Shown here in pieces: positions 1 to 6,940 of a stretch of 7,755 bases of DNA. The notes under the pieces are model-generated. The model ran no database searches. It saw only the letters and a list, made by a program, of their open reading frames with translations, and was not told where the DNA came from. A program made the translations under genes and the position numbers. The DNA lies in contig CAMPBJ010000039.1 of NCBI GenBank assembly GCA_946637575.1, positions 1-7,755 of the forward strand. The letters are read 5' to 3'. How positions within the stretch are numbered: the first letter of the stretch is position 1; each line of letters begins with the position of its first letter. This stretch comes from an uncultured Clostridia bacterium (lineage in GTDB: Bacteria; Bacillota; Clostridia; Christensenellales; Borkfalkiaceae).

Positions 1-443
1 TAAGAGTAAAATTAGGATTAGATCCCGACGAAGTAGTGAACTACTTAAACAAAAAATGCGGTATGCTCGGTATATCCGGATTATCTTCTGATATGAGAGA
101 CTGCACGGAGGCTGCGAACGCGGGCAATGAAAGAGCGAAACTCGCTATCGAAATGGTGGCGTACAGAGTTAAAAAGTACGTCGGAAGTTATATCGCGGTT
201 TTAGGCGGGGCGGACGCTATCGTGTTTACCGGCGGTATCGGGGAACACGCGGCGCACGTTCGCGAACTCGTTATGGAAGGCATGGAGTACTGCGGAGCGA
301 AGTTCGATAAGAAAAAGAACGCGGAGTATAAGGACGGTATCGGCGTTATCTCCGCCGACGATTCTAAGGTAAAGATCCTCGTTCTTCCGACCAACGAAGA
401 ACTTTCTATCGCAAGAGAGACTAAAATTCTTACGAGTAAATAA
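1..443 (+). CDS. ackA: Acetate kinase, C-terminal part (5' truncated by window edge)
   Basis: Acetate kinase makes ATP and acetate from acetyl phosphate and ADP in the cytoplasm, normally paired with phosphotransacetylase. The open frame runs from base 3, about 146 codons, to the TAA at 441-443. Roughly 250 N-terminal residues of a usual ~400 aa enzyme lie outside the window, so the GTG at 36 is not a real start. Recognisable family blocks in order are a segment ending GLSSDMRDC, the nucleotide-binding motif VFTGGIGEH followed by AAHVRE, and the C-terminal PTNEELSIARET, whose glutamate is the family's metal-binding catalytic residue. The position after GIGE is His where many homologues have Asn. 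The gene sits just upstream of yceD-rpmF, a common Bacillota arrangement. No convincing terminator separates them, so read-through is possible in addition to the internal promoter. Confidence 0.95.
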   Translation, partial: RVKLGLDPDEVVNYLNKKCGMLGISGLSSDMRDCTEAANAGNERAKLAIEMVAYRVKKYVGSYIAVLGGADAIVFTGGIGEHAAHVRELVMEGMEYCGAKFDKKKNAEYKDGIGVISADDSKVKILVLPTNEELSIARETKILTSK

Positions 444-472
444 GTCCTTGCGCAAAATTTAACGAAAAATCG

Positions 473-501
473 TTGACAACGCGATAGAAAAAGTATATAA
501 T
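473..501 (+). promoter_or_regulatory. Sigma-A/sigma-70-type promoter for yceD-rpmF
   Basis: TTGACA at 473-478, a 17-base spacer, and TATAAT at 496-501 match the housekeeping consensus at all 12 positions with optimal spacing. Transcription would be expected to start near 508, giving a 5' UTR of about 25 nt before the yceD ATG at 533. It lies 29 bp past the ackA stop, so yceD and rpmF can be made independently of ackA. The match is seen directly; activity is inferred. Confidence 0.88.
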
Positions 502-532
502 TTTAAGGCTTACGCGAAAAGGCGGGCGCAGT

Positions 533-973
533 ATGATTATAGATTTAAGGAAAATGGCGCGCAGCGGAAAGGAAAGTGAAGACTTTTTCTTTCTCTACGA
601 ACCTGAAAACGACTTGTCTTCCATACCGGACGTTAAAGTCGTTATGCCGGTAAAAATCGAAGGCACGGTAACGCTTACGGGCGAACACTCCTGCCTTGCC
701 GAAGGTGAGATTTTGTTTACCTTAAAGGGCGAGTGTACGAGATGTTTGACCGACTCCGAGAGATCATACGTCGCGGAGTTTTCCGAAGAGTTTTCGGATA
801 GCGACGGCGCGTACCCCGTTGTAAACGATAAAATCGACCTTCGCAAAATCGCTGACGACGCTATCGTAACCAACTTCCCGATCAACTTTCTTTGTAAGGA
901 AGACTGCAAAGGGCTATGTTTTAAGTGCGGAAAGAACTTGAACGAAGGGGATTGCGAACACGTAACCAAATAA
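533..973 (+). CDS. yceD: YceD family protein (DUF177), 23S rRNA accumulation / L32-associated
   Basis: A cytoplasmic 146-aa protein of the YceD/DUF177 family. Family members are linked to 23S rRNA accumulation and large-subunit biogenesis and are almost always encoded next to rpmF, as here (29 bp upstream). The N-terminus MIIDLRKMA fits the family start and supports the ATG at 533, with a weak Shine-Dalgarno-like AAGGCGG at 519-525. Cysteines form two groups: Cys68-x2-Cys71 (CTRC) in the middle, and a C-terminal cluster at Cys121, 125, 129, 132 and 141 in the pattern LCKEDCKGLCFKCGKNLN...C. That pattern is the family signature and probably binds a metal (inference). The last member of the cluster, often Cys, appears as His143. 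Length is slightly short for the family (about 170 aa). Confidence 0.92.
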   Translation: MIIDLRKMARSGKESEDFFFLYEPENDLSSIPDVKVVMPVKIEGTVTLTGEHSCLAEGEILFTLKGECTRCLTDSERSYVAEFSEEFSDSDGAYPVVNDKIDLRKIADDAIVTNFPINFLCKEDCKGLCFKCGKNLNEGDCEHVTK

Positions 974-1002
974 ATCGCAGAATAAAGGATAGGTGAAATA
1001 TT

Positions 1003-1197
1003 ATGGCAGTACAGAAAAGTAAAACGAGTAAACAGAGAACCAACACGAGATACGCTCAGTGGAAGATCAGCGCGCCGAATCTCGTAGAATGCCCCCAGTG
1101 CCACGAACTTAAGGCTTCTCACAGAGTTTGCCCCAAGTGCGGTTACTACGACGGCAAGATGGTAGTCGATACTTCCGTAAAGGAAAAGAAAGACTAA
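1003..1197 (+). CDS. rpmF: 50S ribosomal protein L32, zinc-binding form
   Basis: A 64-aa component of the large ribosomal subunit. The basic N-terminus MAVQKSKTSKQRTNTRYAQW is the L32 signature. It is followed by two CxxC pairs, Cys30/Cys33 (ECPQC) and Cys43/Cys46 (VCPKCG), forming a zinc knuckle. This is therefore the C+ type of L32 that needs zinc, rather than the cysteine-less paralogue used under zinc limitation in some bacteria. The ATG at 1003 has a purine-rich ribosome binding site upstream (AGGATAGGTGA, 986-996). It is the second gene of the yceD-rpmF unit and is followed at once by a strong terminator. The plsX/fapR-type lipid genes often found next in other genomes are absent here. 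Confidence 0.97.
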   Translation: MAVQKSKTSKQRTNTRYAQWKISAPNLVECPQCHELKASHRVCPKCGYYDGKMVVDTSVKEKKD

Positions 1198-1208
1198 TCC
1201 CGGTTTAT

Positions 1209-1257
1209 AAAAAAACGAAAAGCGGACGCTACGTAGCGTTCCGCTTTTTCTTGTTTT
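1209..1257. terminator. Bidirectional Rho-independent terminator between rpmF and ispDF
   Basis: Hairpin with 5' arm AAAAGCGGACGCT (1218-1230), loop ACGT (1231-1234) and 3' arm AGCGT-T-CCGCTTTT (1235-1248) with one bulged T. On the plus strand it is followed by a T-rich run (1245-1257) and ends the yceD-rpmF message. On the minus strand the A run at 1209-1215 becomes a 7-U tract, so the same hairpin should end the convergent rqcP-ispDF message. Confidence 0.9.
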
Positions 1258-1271
1258 AAATATTGCGGGTA

Positions 1272-2384
1272 TTATTCCTTTATAATACACGCGCACGCGC
1301 GCGCGCATATACCTTCTTCGCGCCCGATAAAGCCCAAGCCCTCCAAGGTCGTCGCGCCTATGCCGACGTCCTCTTTTTTTATGCCGAGAACTTCGGAAAG
1401 TCTTTCGGTCATCTTCGGGATAAAGGGAAGAAGTTTGGGTTTTTCCGCCATGATCACCGCGGAAACGCTTTTTACCTTAAATCCTGCGTCTTTTACAATG
1501 CATAGCGTTTCTTTTAAGAGTTCTATGCTGTCCGCGTCCTTATATTTTTCGTCGCTGTCGGGGAAGTGGTAACCTATATCGCGCATACCGCACGCGGAAA
1601 ATATCGCGTCCATTATAGCGTGCGTCAGCGCGTCGGCGTCGGAGTGCCCTAAAAGTCCTTTGTCGTGCGGGATCTCTATTCCGCCGAGAATAAGTTTTCG
1701 GTTTTCGGCGAGTTTATGACAGTCGAACCCCATACCGAACCTGACTGTTCCGACAAGGTTTAAGTTCGTAAAATCTTCGGGGTAGGTGAGTTTGACGTTT
1801 TTAAAATCGCCGTTAAACACGGAAAGTTTTCCGAACGCGTTTTTATACACTTCGCCGTCGTCGCCGGTATCTTTTTTTGCAAGCGAATAGGCTTTTACGA
1901 TATCTTTTGTAAAAAATCCTTGCGGAGTCTGGACCGAATACAGCCCGCTTTTCCCGAGATAATCTTGCGCGGTTTCGCCGTCCGATTTTAAAACCGTGTC
2001 GCGCGAAGGGATAACGGGGATCGCGCTGCCGTGTTTTTTTGCAGTCTCTATGCAGTCCGCAATAACTTTTTCCGAAACGAACGGGCGCGCACCGTCGTGG
2101 ATAAGCACGATCTCGTTTTTAACGTATGGTAGGGCGTTTTTTATCGACTCCGTTCTCGTTTTACCGCCGAGGACTACGGTAAAGAAAGGAAAGTCCTTTT
2201 TTATCCTTTCGTAATCTTCTTTACTTGCGGTAAGAATATACTCGTCGATAAGTCCGCTTTTATAAAAACTCTCGGCGGCAAGGTCTAAAACGGTCTTGTC
2301 GCCGATTTTGTAAAACAATTTATTCTCTTTCAGTTTCGCGCGCGAACCGTTGCCCGCCGCGGTGATTATCACGGTAACTTTCAT
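1272..2384 (-). CDS. ispDF: Bifunctional IspD/IspF enzyme (MEP isoprenoid pathway)
   Basis: A 370-aa fusion of two non-consecutive MEP-pathway enzymes. IspD (2-C-methyl-D-erythritol 4-phosphate cytidylyltransferase) spans about residues 1-210 and IspF (MECDP synthase) about 213-370. IspD marks are AAGNGSR (9-15), Lys22, GGKTRTES (73-80), HDGARPF (96-102), QTPQGF (152-157) and NVKLT with Lys198. IspF marks are the metal ligands Asp221, His223 and His255 with the expected 34-residue Asp-to-His spacing, GHSDAD (246-251), HFPDSD (273-278) and GFIGREEGI (351-359). The motif usually read as KATT is GATT here (Gly343). There is essentially no linker between domains. The ATG directly abuts the rqcP TAG stop, with GGAG 5 nt upstream. 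Both active sites look intact, so both activities are expected. The C-terminus is unusually cysteine-rich (Cys360, 364, 366). Confidence 0.95.
   Translation of the reverse strand: MKVTVIITAAGNGSRAKLKENKLFYKIGDKTVLDLAAESFYKSGLIDEYILTASKEDYERIKKDFPFFTVVLGGKTRTESIKNALPYVKNEIVLIHDGARPFVSEKVIADCIETAKKHGSAIPVIPSRDTVLKSDGETAQDYLGKSGLYSVQTPQGFFTKDIVKAYSLAKKDTGDDGEVYKNAFGKLSVFNGDFKNVKLTYPEDFTNLNLVGTVRFGMGFDCHKLAENRKLILGGIEIPHDKGLLGHSDADALTHAIMDAIFSACGMRDIGYHFPDSDEKYKDADSIELLKETLCIVKDAGFKVKSVSAVIMAEKPKLLPFIPKMTERLSEVLGIKKEDVGIGATTLEGLGFIGREEGICARACACIIKE
1285..1312. repeat. 28-bp alternating purine-pyrimidine tract (potential Z-DNA)
   Basis: Every base from 1285 to 1312 alternates purine and pyrimidine, centred on a CG/CA-rich core (1288-1307). 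It lies inside the last codons of ispDF and encodes the Cys/Ala/Arg-rich end. The alternation is seen directly; adoption of Z-form in cells under negative supercoiling is inference. Confidence 0.7.
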
Positions 2385-2395
2385 CTATTCTCCGA
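2382..2395 (-). promoter_or_regulatory. Translational coupling junction rqcP/ispDF
   Basis: Read on the minus strand, the rqcP stop TAG (2387-2385) is followed with no gap by the ispDF ATG (2384-2382). A GGAGAA Shine-Dalgarno lies inside the last rqcP codons, with GGAG ending 5 nt before the start. The arrangement favours reinitiation by ribosomes finishing rqcP and fixes the ispDF start. Confidence 0.75.
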
Positions 2396-2630
2396 TTATC
2401 TCGTAAAGCGATTCCGCGTTCTCTTTTCTCACGGTCTCTTTAATGTCCTTGACCTTAAAAGACACAGAACCGCTGTTGAAGCCGATCGTAACGACGTCCC
2501 CCACTTTTATTTCGTGCGAAGGTTTGACGGCGACGCCGTTTATTTTAACTCTTCCGCCCTTTGCGGCCTCCTGCGCGAGCGCGCGTCTTTTTAAGATGCG
2601 CGACACTTTCAAAAACTTGTCTATTCTCAT
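2385..2630 (-). CDS. rqcP: RqcP-type S4-domain RNA-binding protein (ribosome quality control)
   Basis: An 81-aa single S4 domain. The opening MRIDKFLKVSRILKRR is almost the same as B. subtilis RqcP (YabO) as recalled, and the middle (GGRVKINGVAVKPSHEIKVG) follows the S4 fold. In B. subtilis, RqcP works with RqcH on obstructed 50S-peptidyl-tRNA complexes and helps add C-terminal alanine tails to stalled chains. The basic patch Lys14-Arg15-Arg16 and the N-terminal Arg2/Asp4 are conserved positions for RNA contact. The ATG at 2630 has a modest GGAAAA ribosome binding site. The close HslR/Hsp15 family is a second possibility, but the short length without the basic Hsp15 C-terminus favours RqcP. 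It is first in a two-gene operon with ispDF and divergent from rpoB. Confidence 0.9.
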   Translation of the reverse strand: MRIDKFLKVSRILKRRALAQEAAKGGRVKINGVAVKPSHEIKVGDVVTIGFNSGSVSFKVKDIKETVRKENAESLYEIIGE

Positions 2631-2667
2631 ATTTTCCGTACGTATATAACGTTTTTTTAATTTTTTT

Positions 2668-2695
2668 ATTATTTATTACGACAAACAGTTGACAA
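2668..2695 (-). promoter_or_regulatory. Candidate promoter for rqcP-ispDF
   Basis: On the minus strand TTGTCA (2695-2690), a 16-base spacer, and AATAAT (2673-2668) each match the housekeeping consensus at 5 of 6 positions. A start near 2661 would give about 30 nt of 5' UTR. The region is strongly AT-rich, which raises the chance of fortuitous matches, so this is a moderate call. Its -35 overlaps the upstream rpoB -35 on the other strand. Confidence 0.5.
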
Positions 2696-2725
2696 TATTG
2701 ACAAAACAGTGTAACATTATAAAAT
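2689..2725 (+). promoter_or_regulatory. Overlapping tandem promoters for rpoBC
   Basis: Two perfect -35 hexamers, TTGACA at 2689-2694 and 2698-2703, start 9 bp apart. The downstream one pairs with TAAAAT (2720-2725, 5 of 6) over a 16-base spacer and is the better promoter, predicting a start near 2732. The upstream one pairs with the weaker TAACAT (2712-2717, 4 of 6) over 17 bases. The motifs are seen; use of one or both is inferred. Confidence 0.75.
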
Positions 2726-2731
2726 GCCTTA

Positions 2732-2926
2732 TGGTAGGTTATAGTCGCAATTTATCGCCTTTTGCGAATTTTCCGATAAAAAAATACGGGGTGAAAACCC
2801 TTGAAATCGGTAAGAAACAAGCGATGATTTGCCAAGCCTTCCCGACGAGAACATTATACAACGCTTTTCGGCGTTTGTAAACCCCGCGGGACTAATATTT
2901 AAAATTTTTTTAAGGAGTGTGTTTTG
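2732..2926 (+). promoter_or_regulatory. Long 5' leader of rpoB with possible RNA structure
   Basis: About 195 nt with no credible gene lie between the predicted start and rpoB. Visible pairings are GGGT-GAAA-ACCC (2789-2800, a GNRA-loop hairpin), CCGAT/ATCGG (2773-2777 with 2806-2810) enclosing it, TCGCAA/TTGCGA (2745-2750 with 2762-2767), TTTATCG/CGATAAA (2751-2757 with 2774-2780), and TACAACGC/GCG-T-TTGTA (2857-2864 with 2871-2879, one bulge). A perfect palindrome CCCGCGGG sits at 2883-2890. Several of these exclude one another. I do not recognise a known riboswitch or ribosomal-protein leader, and no intrinsic terminator is evident. Short helices arise by chance in 200 nt, so function is unproven. 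Confidence 0.4.
2912..2917 (+). promoter_or_regulatory. Shine-Dalgarno of rpoB
   Basis: AAGGAG lies 9 nt before the ATG at 2927 and 6 nt before an in-frame TTG at 2924. Both spacings are workable. ATG is preferred because of the stronger start codon and because MARKLPEI is a plausible native N-terminus; the TTG would add one residue. Confidence 0.8.
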
Positions 2927-5900
2927 ATGGCACGTAAACTACCTGAAATCGAGAGTGGCAAGATAACGAGAAAAACGTTTTCCAAAATCAAGGAAGCGAT
3001 CGAACTCCCGTATCTTGTCAAAATCCAAAAAGACTCCTACGACGCCTTTATTAAAGAGGGCATCAGCGACGTTTTTGAAGATTTTTCGCCGATCACCGAC
3101 TATTCCGACCACTTTGAACTCTACTTTTTAGAGCACAGTCTGGACGGCAAACCGAAGTACGACGAAAAAGAATGCAGAGACAGAGACGCGACTTTCGCGC
3201 TTCCGCTCCGCGTTAAAGTACGTCTTGTAAACAAGGTCACGGACGAAGTTATCGACCAAGAAGTATTTATGGGCGAACTTCCGCTTATGACCGACAACGG
3301 CTCGTTTATCATAAACGGCGCGGAAAGAGTCATCGTATCCCAGCTCGTCCGTTCGCCCGGCATCTACAACGGCGAACAGGTCGATAAGTCGGGAAGAAAA
3401 CTTTACGACACGACGGTGATCCCGTCCCGTGGCGCATGGCTCGAATTCGAGCAGGATTCTCAGGGCACGCTTTACGTTCACGTCGACAGAACGAGAAAAC
3501 TTACCGGCACGGTACTTCTCCGCGCGTTAGGTTTCGGATCTGACGACGCTCTCCGCGAACTTTTCGGCGGGGATGAAATGATCGAAAACACCGCTGCAAA
3601 AGACACCGCTAAATCTGAAAGCGACGGGCTTATCGAATTATACAGAAGACTTCGTCCGGGCGAGATCCCGACGGACGAGGCGGTGAAGACCAACCTTAAA
3701 AACCTTTTCTTCGATCCGAGAAGGTACGATTTGGCGCGCGTCGGCAGATATAAGTTCAATAAACGTCTGCGTTTAGGCGTAAGGATCGCGGGACTCGTCG
3801 CGGGCGAAGACGTTATAAGCCCCGACGGCGAAGTTTTGGCGACCAAAGGACAAGTTATCTCCAAAGAACTTGCGGAGAACATTCAGAACGCCGGCGTCAA
3901 CACTTTCGTTGCGGAAGTAGGCGGTAAGAAACACAAGATCATAGCGAACAACGTAGTAAGTTATAAAGCGGTTACGGGTATCGATCCCAAAACTTTCGGG
4001 CTTTTGGACTACGTTTATTATCCGACGCTCGTCTTCTCCGAAAAGGTTAACGCGCTCGTTAAAGAAAAGGGCGTGGAAGAGACCGCGGAAGAGTTGAAAA
4101 AAGAGATAGACGCGTTCTTCTACTTAGAGGAGAGAGTGTCCGCTCCGGGCGAAGAAAAACTCGAAGACAAAAAATACAACGAAAAGGCGAGGGAAACGAG
4201 AATCAAATTCGTTTCCGCCTGCGTTAAATATCACGAAATGATCGAGAACGCGGATTTAAGCAACATTTCGTTGGAAGACAAGAAACTTATCCGTCCGCTT
4301 CTTGACAAGTTGAATCATAAACACATTACGGTAGACGATATCGTCGCGAGCGTTTCCGTAAACCTCGACAGGAACTTCGGGATCGGCACTTCGGACAATA
4401 TCGACCACTTGGGCAACCGTAGAGTCCGTTCGGTCGGCGAACTTTTGCAGAACCAGTTCCGTATCGGTATCGCAAGGCTCGAAAGAGTCATCAAAGAGAG
4501 AATGGCGACTGCGCAGAACCCCGCGGAAGTTTCCCCGCAAGGACTTATCAATATCCGTCCGGTATCTTCGGCGATAAAAGAGTTCTTCGGATCTTCCCAA
4601 CTTTCGCAGTTTATGGATCAGACGAATCCTATCGCGGAACTTACGCACAAGAGAAAACTTTCCGCGTTGGGTCCGGGAGGACTTAACCGCGACAGAGCAA
4701 CCTTCGAAGTCCGTGACGTTCACCACTCCCACTACGGAAGAATGTGCCCGATCGAAACTCCTGAAGGACAGAACATCGGCTTGATCTCTTCGCTTGCGTC
4801 TTACGCAAAGGTAAACGAATTCGGTTTCATCGAATCGCCGTACAGAAGAGTAGAGCATAAGATAAACGCCGACGGAAAAGTCGAAACGATCGTTACCGAG
4901 ACCGTCGATTATCTTACCGCGGACGAAGAAGATAACTACATCGTCGCGCAGGCAAACGAACCGCTCGTCGACAACAAATACTTCGTTCACGACCGTGTTT
5001 CCTGCCGTCACAGAGAAGATATCACCGAAGAAGTCAAAGAGAAGATCGACTATATGGACGTCTCTCCGAAACAACTTATTTCGGTCGCTACCGCGCTTAT
5101 CCCGTTCTTGGAGAACGACGATACCAACCGTGCGCTTATGGGCTCGAACATGCAACGTCAGGCAGTTCCGCTCCTTTGCCCCGAGAACGCTATCGTCGCG
5201 ACGGGTATCGAACGCCGTATCGCGTACGACTCGGGCGTTATGGTAAACGCCAAAGAAGAAGGCGTCGTAAAGAGCGTTGCGTCGGATAGGATCGTTATTA
5301 CCGAAAAAGACGGAACGGACAGAGAATACAAGTTAAAGAAATTCGAGCGTTCTAACCAAGGAACGTGCTTAAATCAAAAGCCTATCGTAGACAAGGGCGA
5401 AAAGATCGCGAAAGGACAAACCATCGCGGACGGTCCTTCTACGAAGAACGGCGAACTTGCGTTAGGGCGTAATATCCTTATCGGCTTTATGAGCTGGGAA
5501 GGTTACAACTACGAAGACGCTATGCTTATCTCCGAAAAACTCGTTCGCGAAGACGTGTTTACGACTATTCACATCGAAGAACACGAGATCGAGGCGAGAG
5601 ACACGAGACTCGGCGAAGAAGAGATCACGCGCGATATCCCGAACGTCGGCGAAGACGCGCTTAAAGATCTTGACGAAGACGGTATCGTCCGCATCGGTGC
5701 GGAAGTCAACTCGGGCGACATATTAGTAGGTAAGGTAACCCCCAAGGGCGAGACCGAACTTACCCCCGAAGAAAGATTATTGCGCGCGATATTCGGCGAC
5801 AAGGCAAGGGAAGTAAAGGATACTTCCTTAAAAGTTCCGCACGGCGAAGGCGGCGTCGTAGTAGACGTCAAGATATTCACCCGCGCGAACAAAGACGAAT

Positions 5901-6925
5901 TATCCCCCGGCGTAAACAAACTCGTCCGCGTGTATATCGCGCAGAAACGTAAGGTTTCCATCGGCGATAAGATGGCGGGCCGTCACGGTAACAAGGGCGT
6001 CATTTCGAGAATACTTCCCGAAAGCGATATGCCGTTTATGGCGGACGGTACTCCGTTGCAGATAGTCTTAAACCCGCTCGGCGTTCCTTCCCGTATGAAC
6101 ATCGGTCAGGTTCTCGAAGTACACTTGGGGCTCGTTTGTAAGCAACTCGGCTGGAAGATCGCGACGCCGGTATTCGACGGCGCGACGGAGAGCGAGATCA
6201 AAGAACTTTTAAGAGACAACAACATATTAAACCCCGAAGGCGAAGTCGACGGAAAGATACAGTTATACGACGGAAGAACGGGCGAACCGTTTGAAAACAG
6301 AGTTACCGTCGGTCAGATGTACATGATAAAACTTATCCACTTAGTCGACGATAAGATCCACGCGCGTTCGACCGGACCTTACAGTTTGGTTACCCAGCAG
6401 CCTTTGGGCGGTAAAGCGCAGTTCGGCGGACAACGTTTCGGCGAAATGGAAATCTGGGCGTTAGAGGCTTACGGCGCGGCGCATATTTTACAGGAAATAC
6501 TTACCGTCAAGTCGGACGACGTAGTCGGCAGATTCAAAGCTTTCGACTCCATCGTAAAAGGCACGAACATAAGCGAACCCGGTATCCCCGAAGCGTTTAA
6601 GGTTCTCCTTAAAGAGTTGCAAAGTCTTGCGCTCGACGTAAGAGTTCTTACCGAAAACAACGAAGAACTTAACTTAAAAGATCTCGTTGAAAGCGATATG
6701 GACGATATGCCGACCGTAAGAGAGAAGGAAGTTAAAGAAGAAGTTTCGCTCGGCGAGTTCGACGACGCGGAAGTTACCGCGGAACCCTTCGAGGATAACG
6801 AAAACCTCGACCTCGGCGACGACTTCAAGTTTAAGGATATCTTCGACGAAGACGACGAAGAAATCGACACTACGATACCCGATGCTGCCGATCTTTTAGA
6901 CGACAACTTCGACGACGAAGAGTAA
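2927..6925 (+). CDS. rpoB: DNA-directed RNA polymerase subunit beta
   Basis: The 1332-aa beta subunit of the core RNA polymerase. The rifampicin region is clear: [13 protein letters not shown], then [14 protein letters not shown], with Gln561, Asp564, His574 and Ser579 matching E. coli Q513, D516, H526 and S531, so no classic resistance change is seen. Active-site blocks include [21 protein letters not shown] (Lys1015 and Lys1023, equivalent to E. coli K1065/K1073), HARSTG (His1145) and the C-terminal [20 protein letters not shown] clamp-region motif. Gln615 replaces the usual Pro in PEGPN. Compared with B. subtilis RpoB (about 1193 aa, from memory), there is an extra stretch of about 90 residues within 345-470 and a long acidic tail (about 1245-1332). 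It leads rpoC by 15 bp. rplJ-rplL are not upstream, unlike the common order. Confidence 0.98.
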   Translation: MARKLPEIESGKITRKTFSKIKEAIELPYLVKIQKDSYDAFIKEGISDVFEDFSPITDYSDHFELYFLEHSLDGKPKYDEKECRDRDATFALPLRVKVRLVNKVTDEVIDQEVFMGELPLMTDNGSFIINGAERVIVSQLVRSPGIYNGEQVDKSGRKLYDTTVIPSRGAWLEFEQDSQGTLYVHVDRTRKLTGTVLLRALGFGSDDALRELFGGDEMIENTAAKDTAKSESDGLIELYRRLRPGEIPTDEAVKTNLKNLFFDPRRYDLARVGRYKFNKRLRLGVRIAGLVAGEDVISPDGEVLATKGQVISKELAENIQNAGVNTFVAEVGGKKHKIIANNVVSYKAVTGIDPKTFGLLDYVYYPTLVFSEKVNALVKEKGVEETAEELKKEIDAFFYLEERVSAPGEEKLEDKKYNEKARETRIKFVSACVKYHEMIENADLSNISLEDKKLIRPLLDKLNHKHITVDDIVASVSVNLDRNFGIGTSDNIDHLGNRRVRSVGELLQNQFRIGIARLERVIKERMATAQNPAEVSPQGLINIRPVSSAIKEFFGSSQLSQFMDQTNPIAELTHKRKLSALGPGGLNRDRATFEVRDVHHSHYGRMCPIETPEGQNIGLISSLASYAKVNEFGFIESPYRRVEHKINADGKVETIVTETVDYLTADEEDNYIVAQANEPLVDNKYFVHDRVSCRHREDITEEVKEKIDYMDVSPKQLISVATALIPFLENDDTNRALMGSNMQRQAVPLLCPENAIVATGIERRIAYDSGVMVNAKEEGVVKSVASDRIVITEKDGTDREYKLKKFERSNQGTCLNQKPIVDKGEKIAKGQTIADGPSTKNGELALGRNILIGFMSWEGYNYEDAMLISEKLVREDVFTTIHIEEHEIEARDTRLGEEEITRDIPNVGEDALKDLDEDGIVRIGAEVNSGDILVGKVTPKGETELTPEERLLRAIFGDKAREVKDTSLKVPHGEGGVVVDVKIFTRANKDELSPGVNKLVRVYIAQKRKVSIGDKMAGRHGNKGVISRILPESDMPFMADGTPLQIVLNPLGVPSRMNIGQVLEVHLGLVCKQLGWKIATPVFDGATESEIKELLRDNNILNPEGEVDGKIQLYDGRTGEPFENRVTVGQMYMIKLIHLVDDKIHARSTGPYSLVTQQPLGGKAQFGGQRFGEMEIWALEAYGAAHILQEILTVKSDDVVGRFKAFDSIVKGTNISEPGIPEAFKVLLKELQSLALDVRVLTENNEELNLKDLVESDMDDMPTVREKEVKEEVSLGEFDDAEVTAEPFEDNENLDLGDDFKFKDIFDEDDEEIDTTIPDAADLLDDNFDDEE

Positions 6926-6930
6926 GGGGG
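6924..6930 (+). promoter_or_regulatory. Shine-Dalgarno of rpoC overlapping the rpoB stop
   Basis: AAGGGGG begins within the rpoB TAA stop and ends 10 nt before the rpoC ATG at 6941. The overlap suggests translation of the two subunits is linked, which would suit their equal stoichiometry. Confidence 0.7.
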
Positions 6931-6940
6931 TATATAAATA

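Noticed and set aside
448..455. Palindrome TTGCGCAA after ackA as a possible operator or terminator
   Set aside because: It is only 8 bp with no loop and no following T run, and a site this short is expected by chance.
595..1308. Long minus-strand open frame (237 codons) antisense to yceD and rpmF
   Set aside because: It overlaps two firmly identified genes and the terminator, shows no recognisable domain, and is a by-product of codon use on the other strand.
2731..2880. Possible 49-codon leader peptide upstream of rpoB
   Set aside because: Its ATG falls at or before the predicted transcript start, it has no ribosome binding site, and the protein resembles nothing I know. The internal GTG at 2791 also lacks a ribosome binding site.
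2857..2911. Transcription attenuator before rpoB (hairpin 2857-2879 and T run 2905-2911)
   Set aside because: The T run is about 25 nt from the hairpin end, so this is not an intrinsic terminator; the T run is part of an AT-rich stretch before the ribosome binding site.
4256..5155. Minus-strand open frame of 299 codons inside rpoB
   Set aside because: It is fully antisense to conserved RpoB sequence, rich in Arg and Val as expected from reversed codons, and has no family resemblance.
6333..6341. DnaA-box-like TTATCCACT
   Set aside because: It is a single site with one mismatch, inside codons for the conserved RpoB segment KLIHLV; there is no cluster or AT-rich unwinding region.
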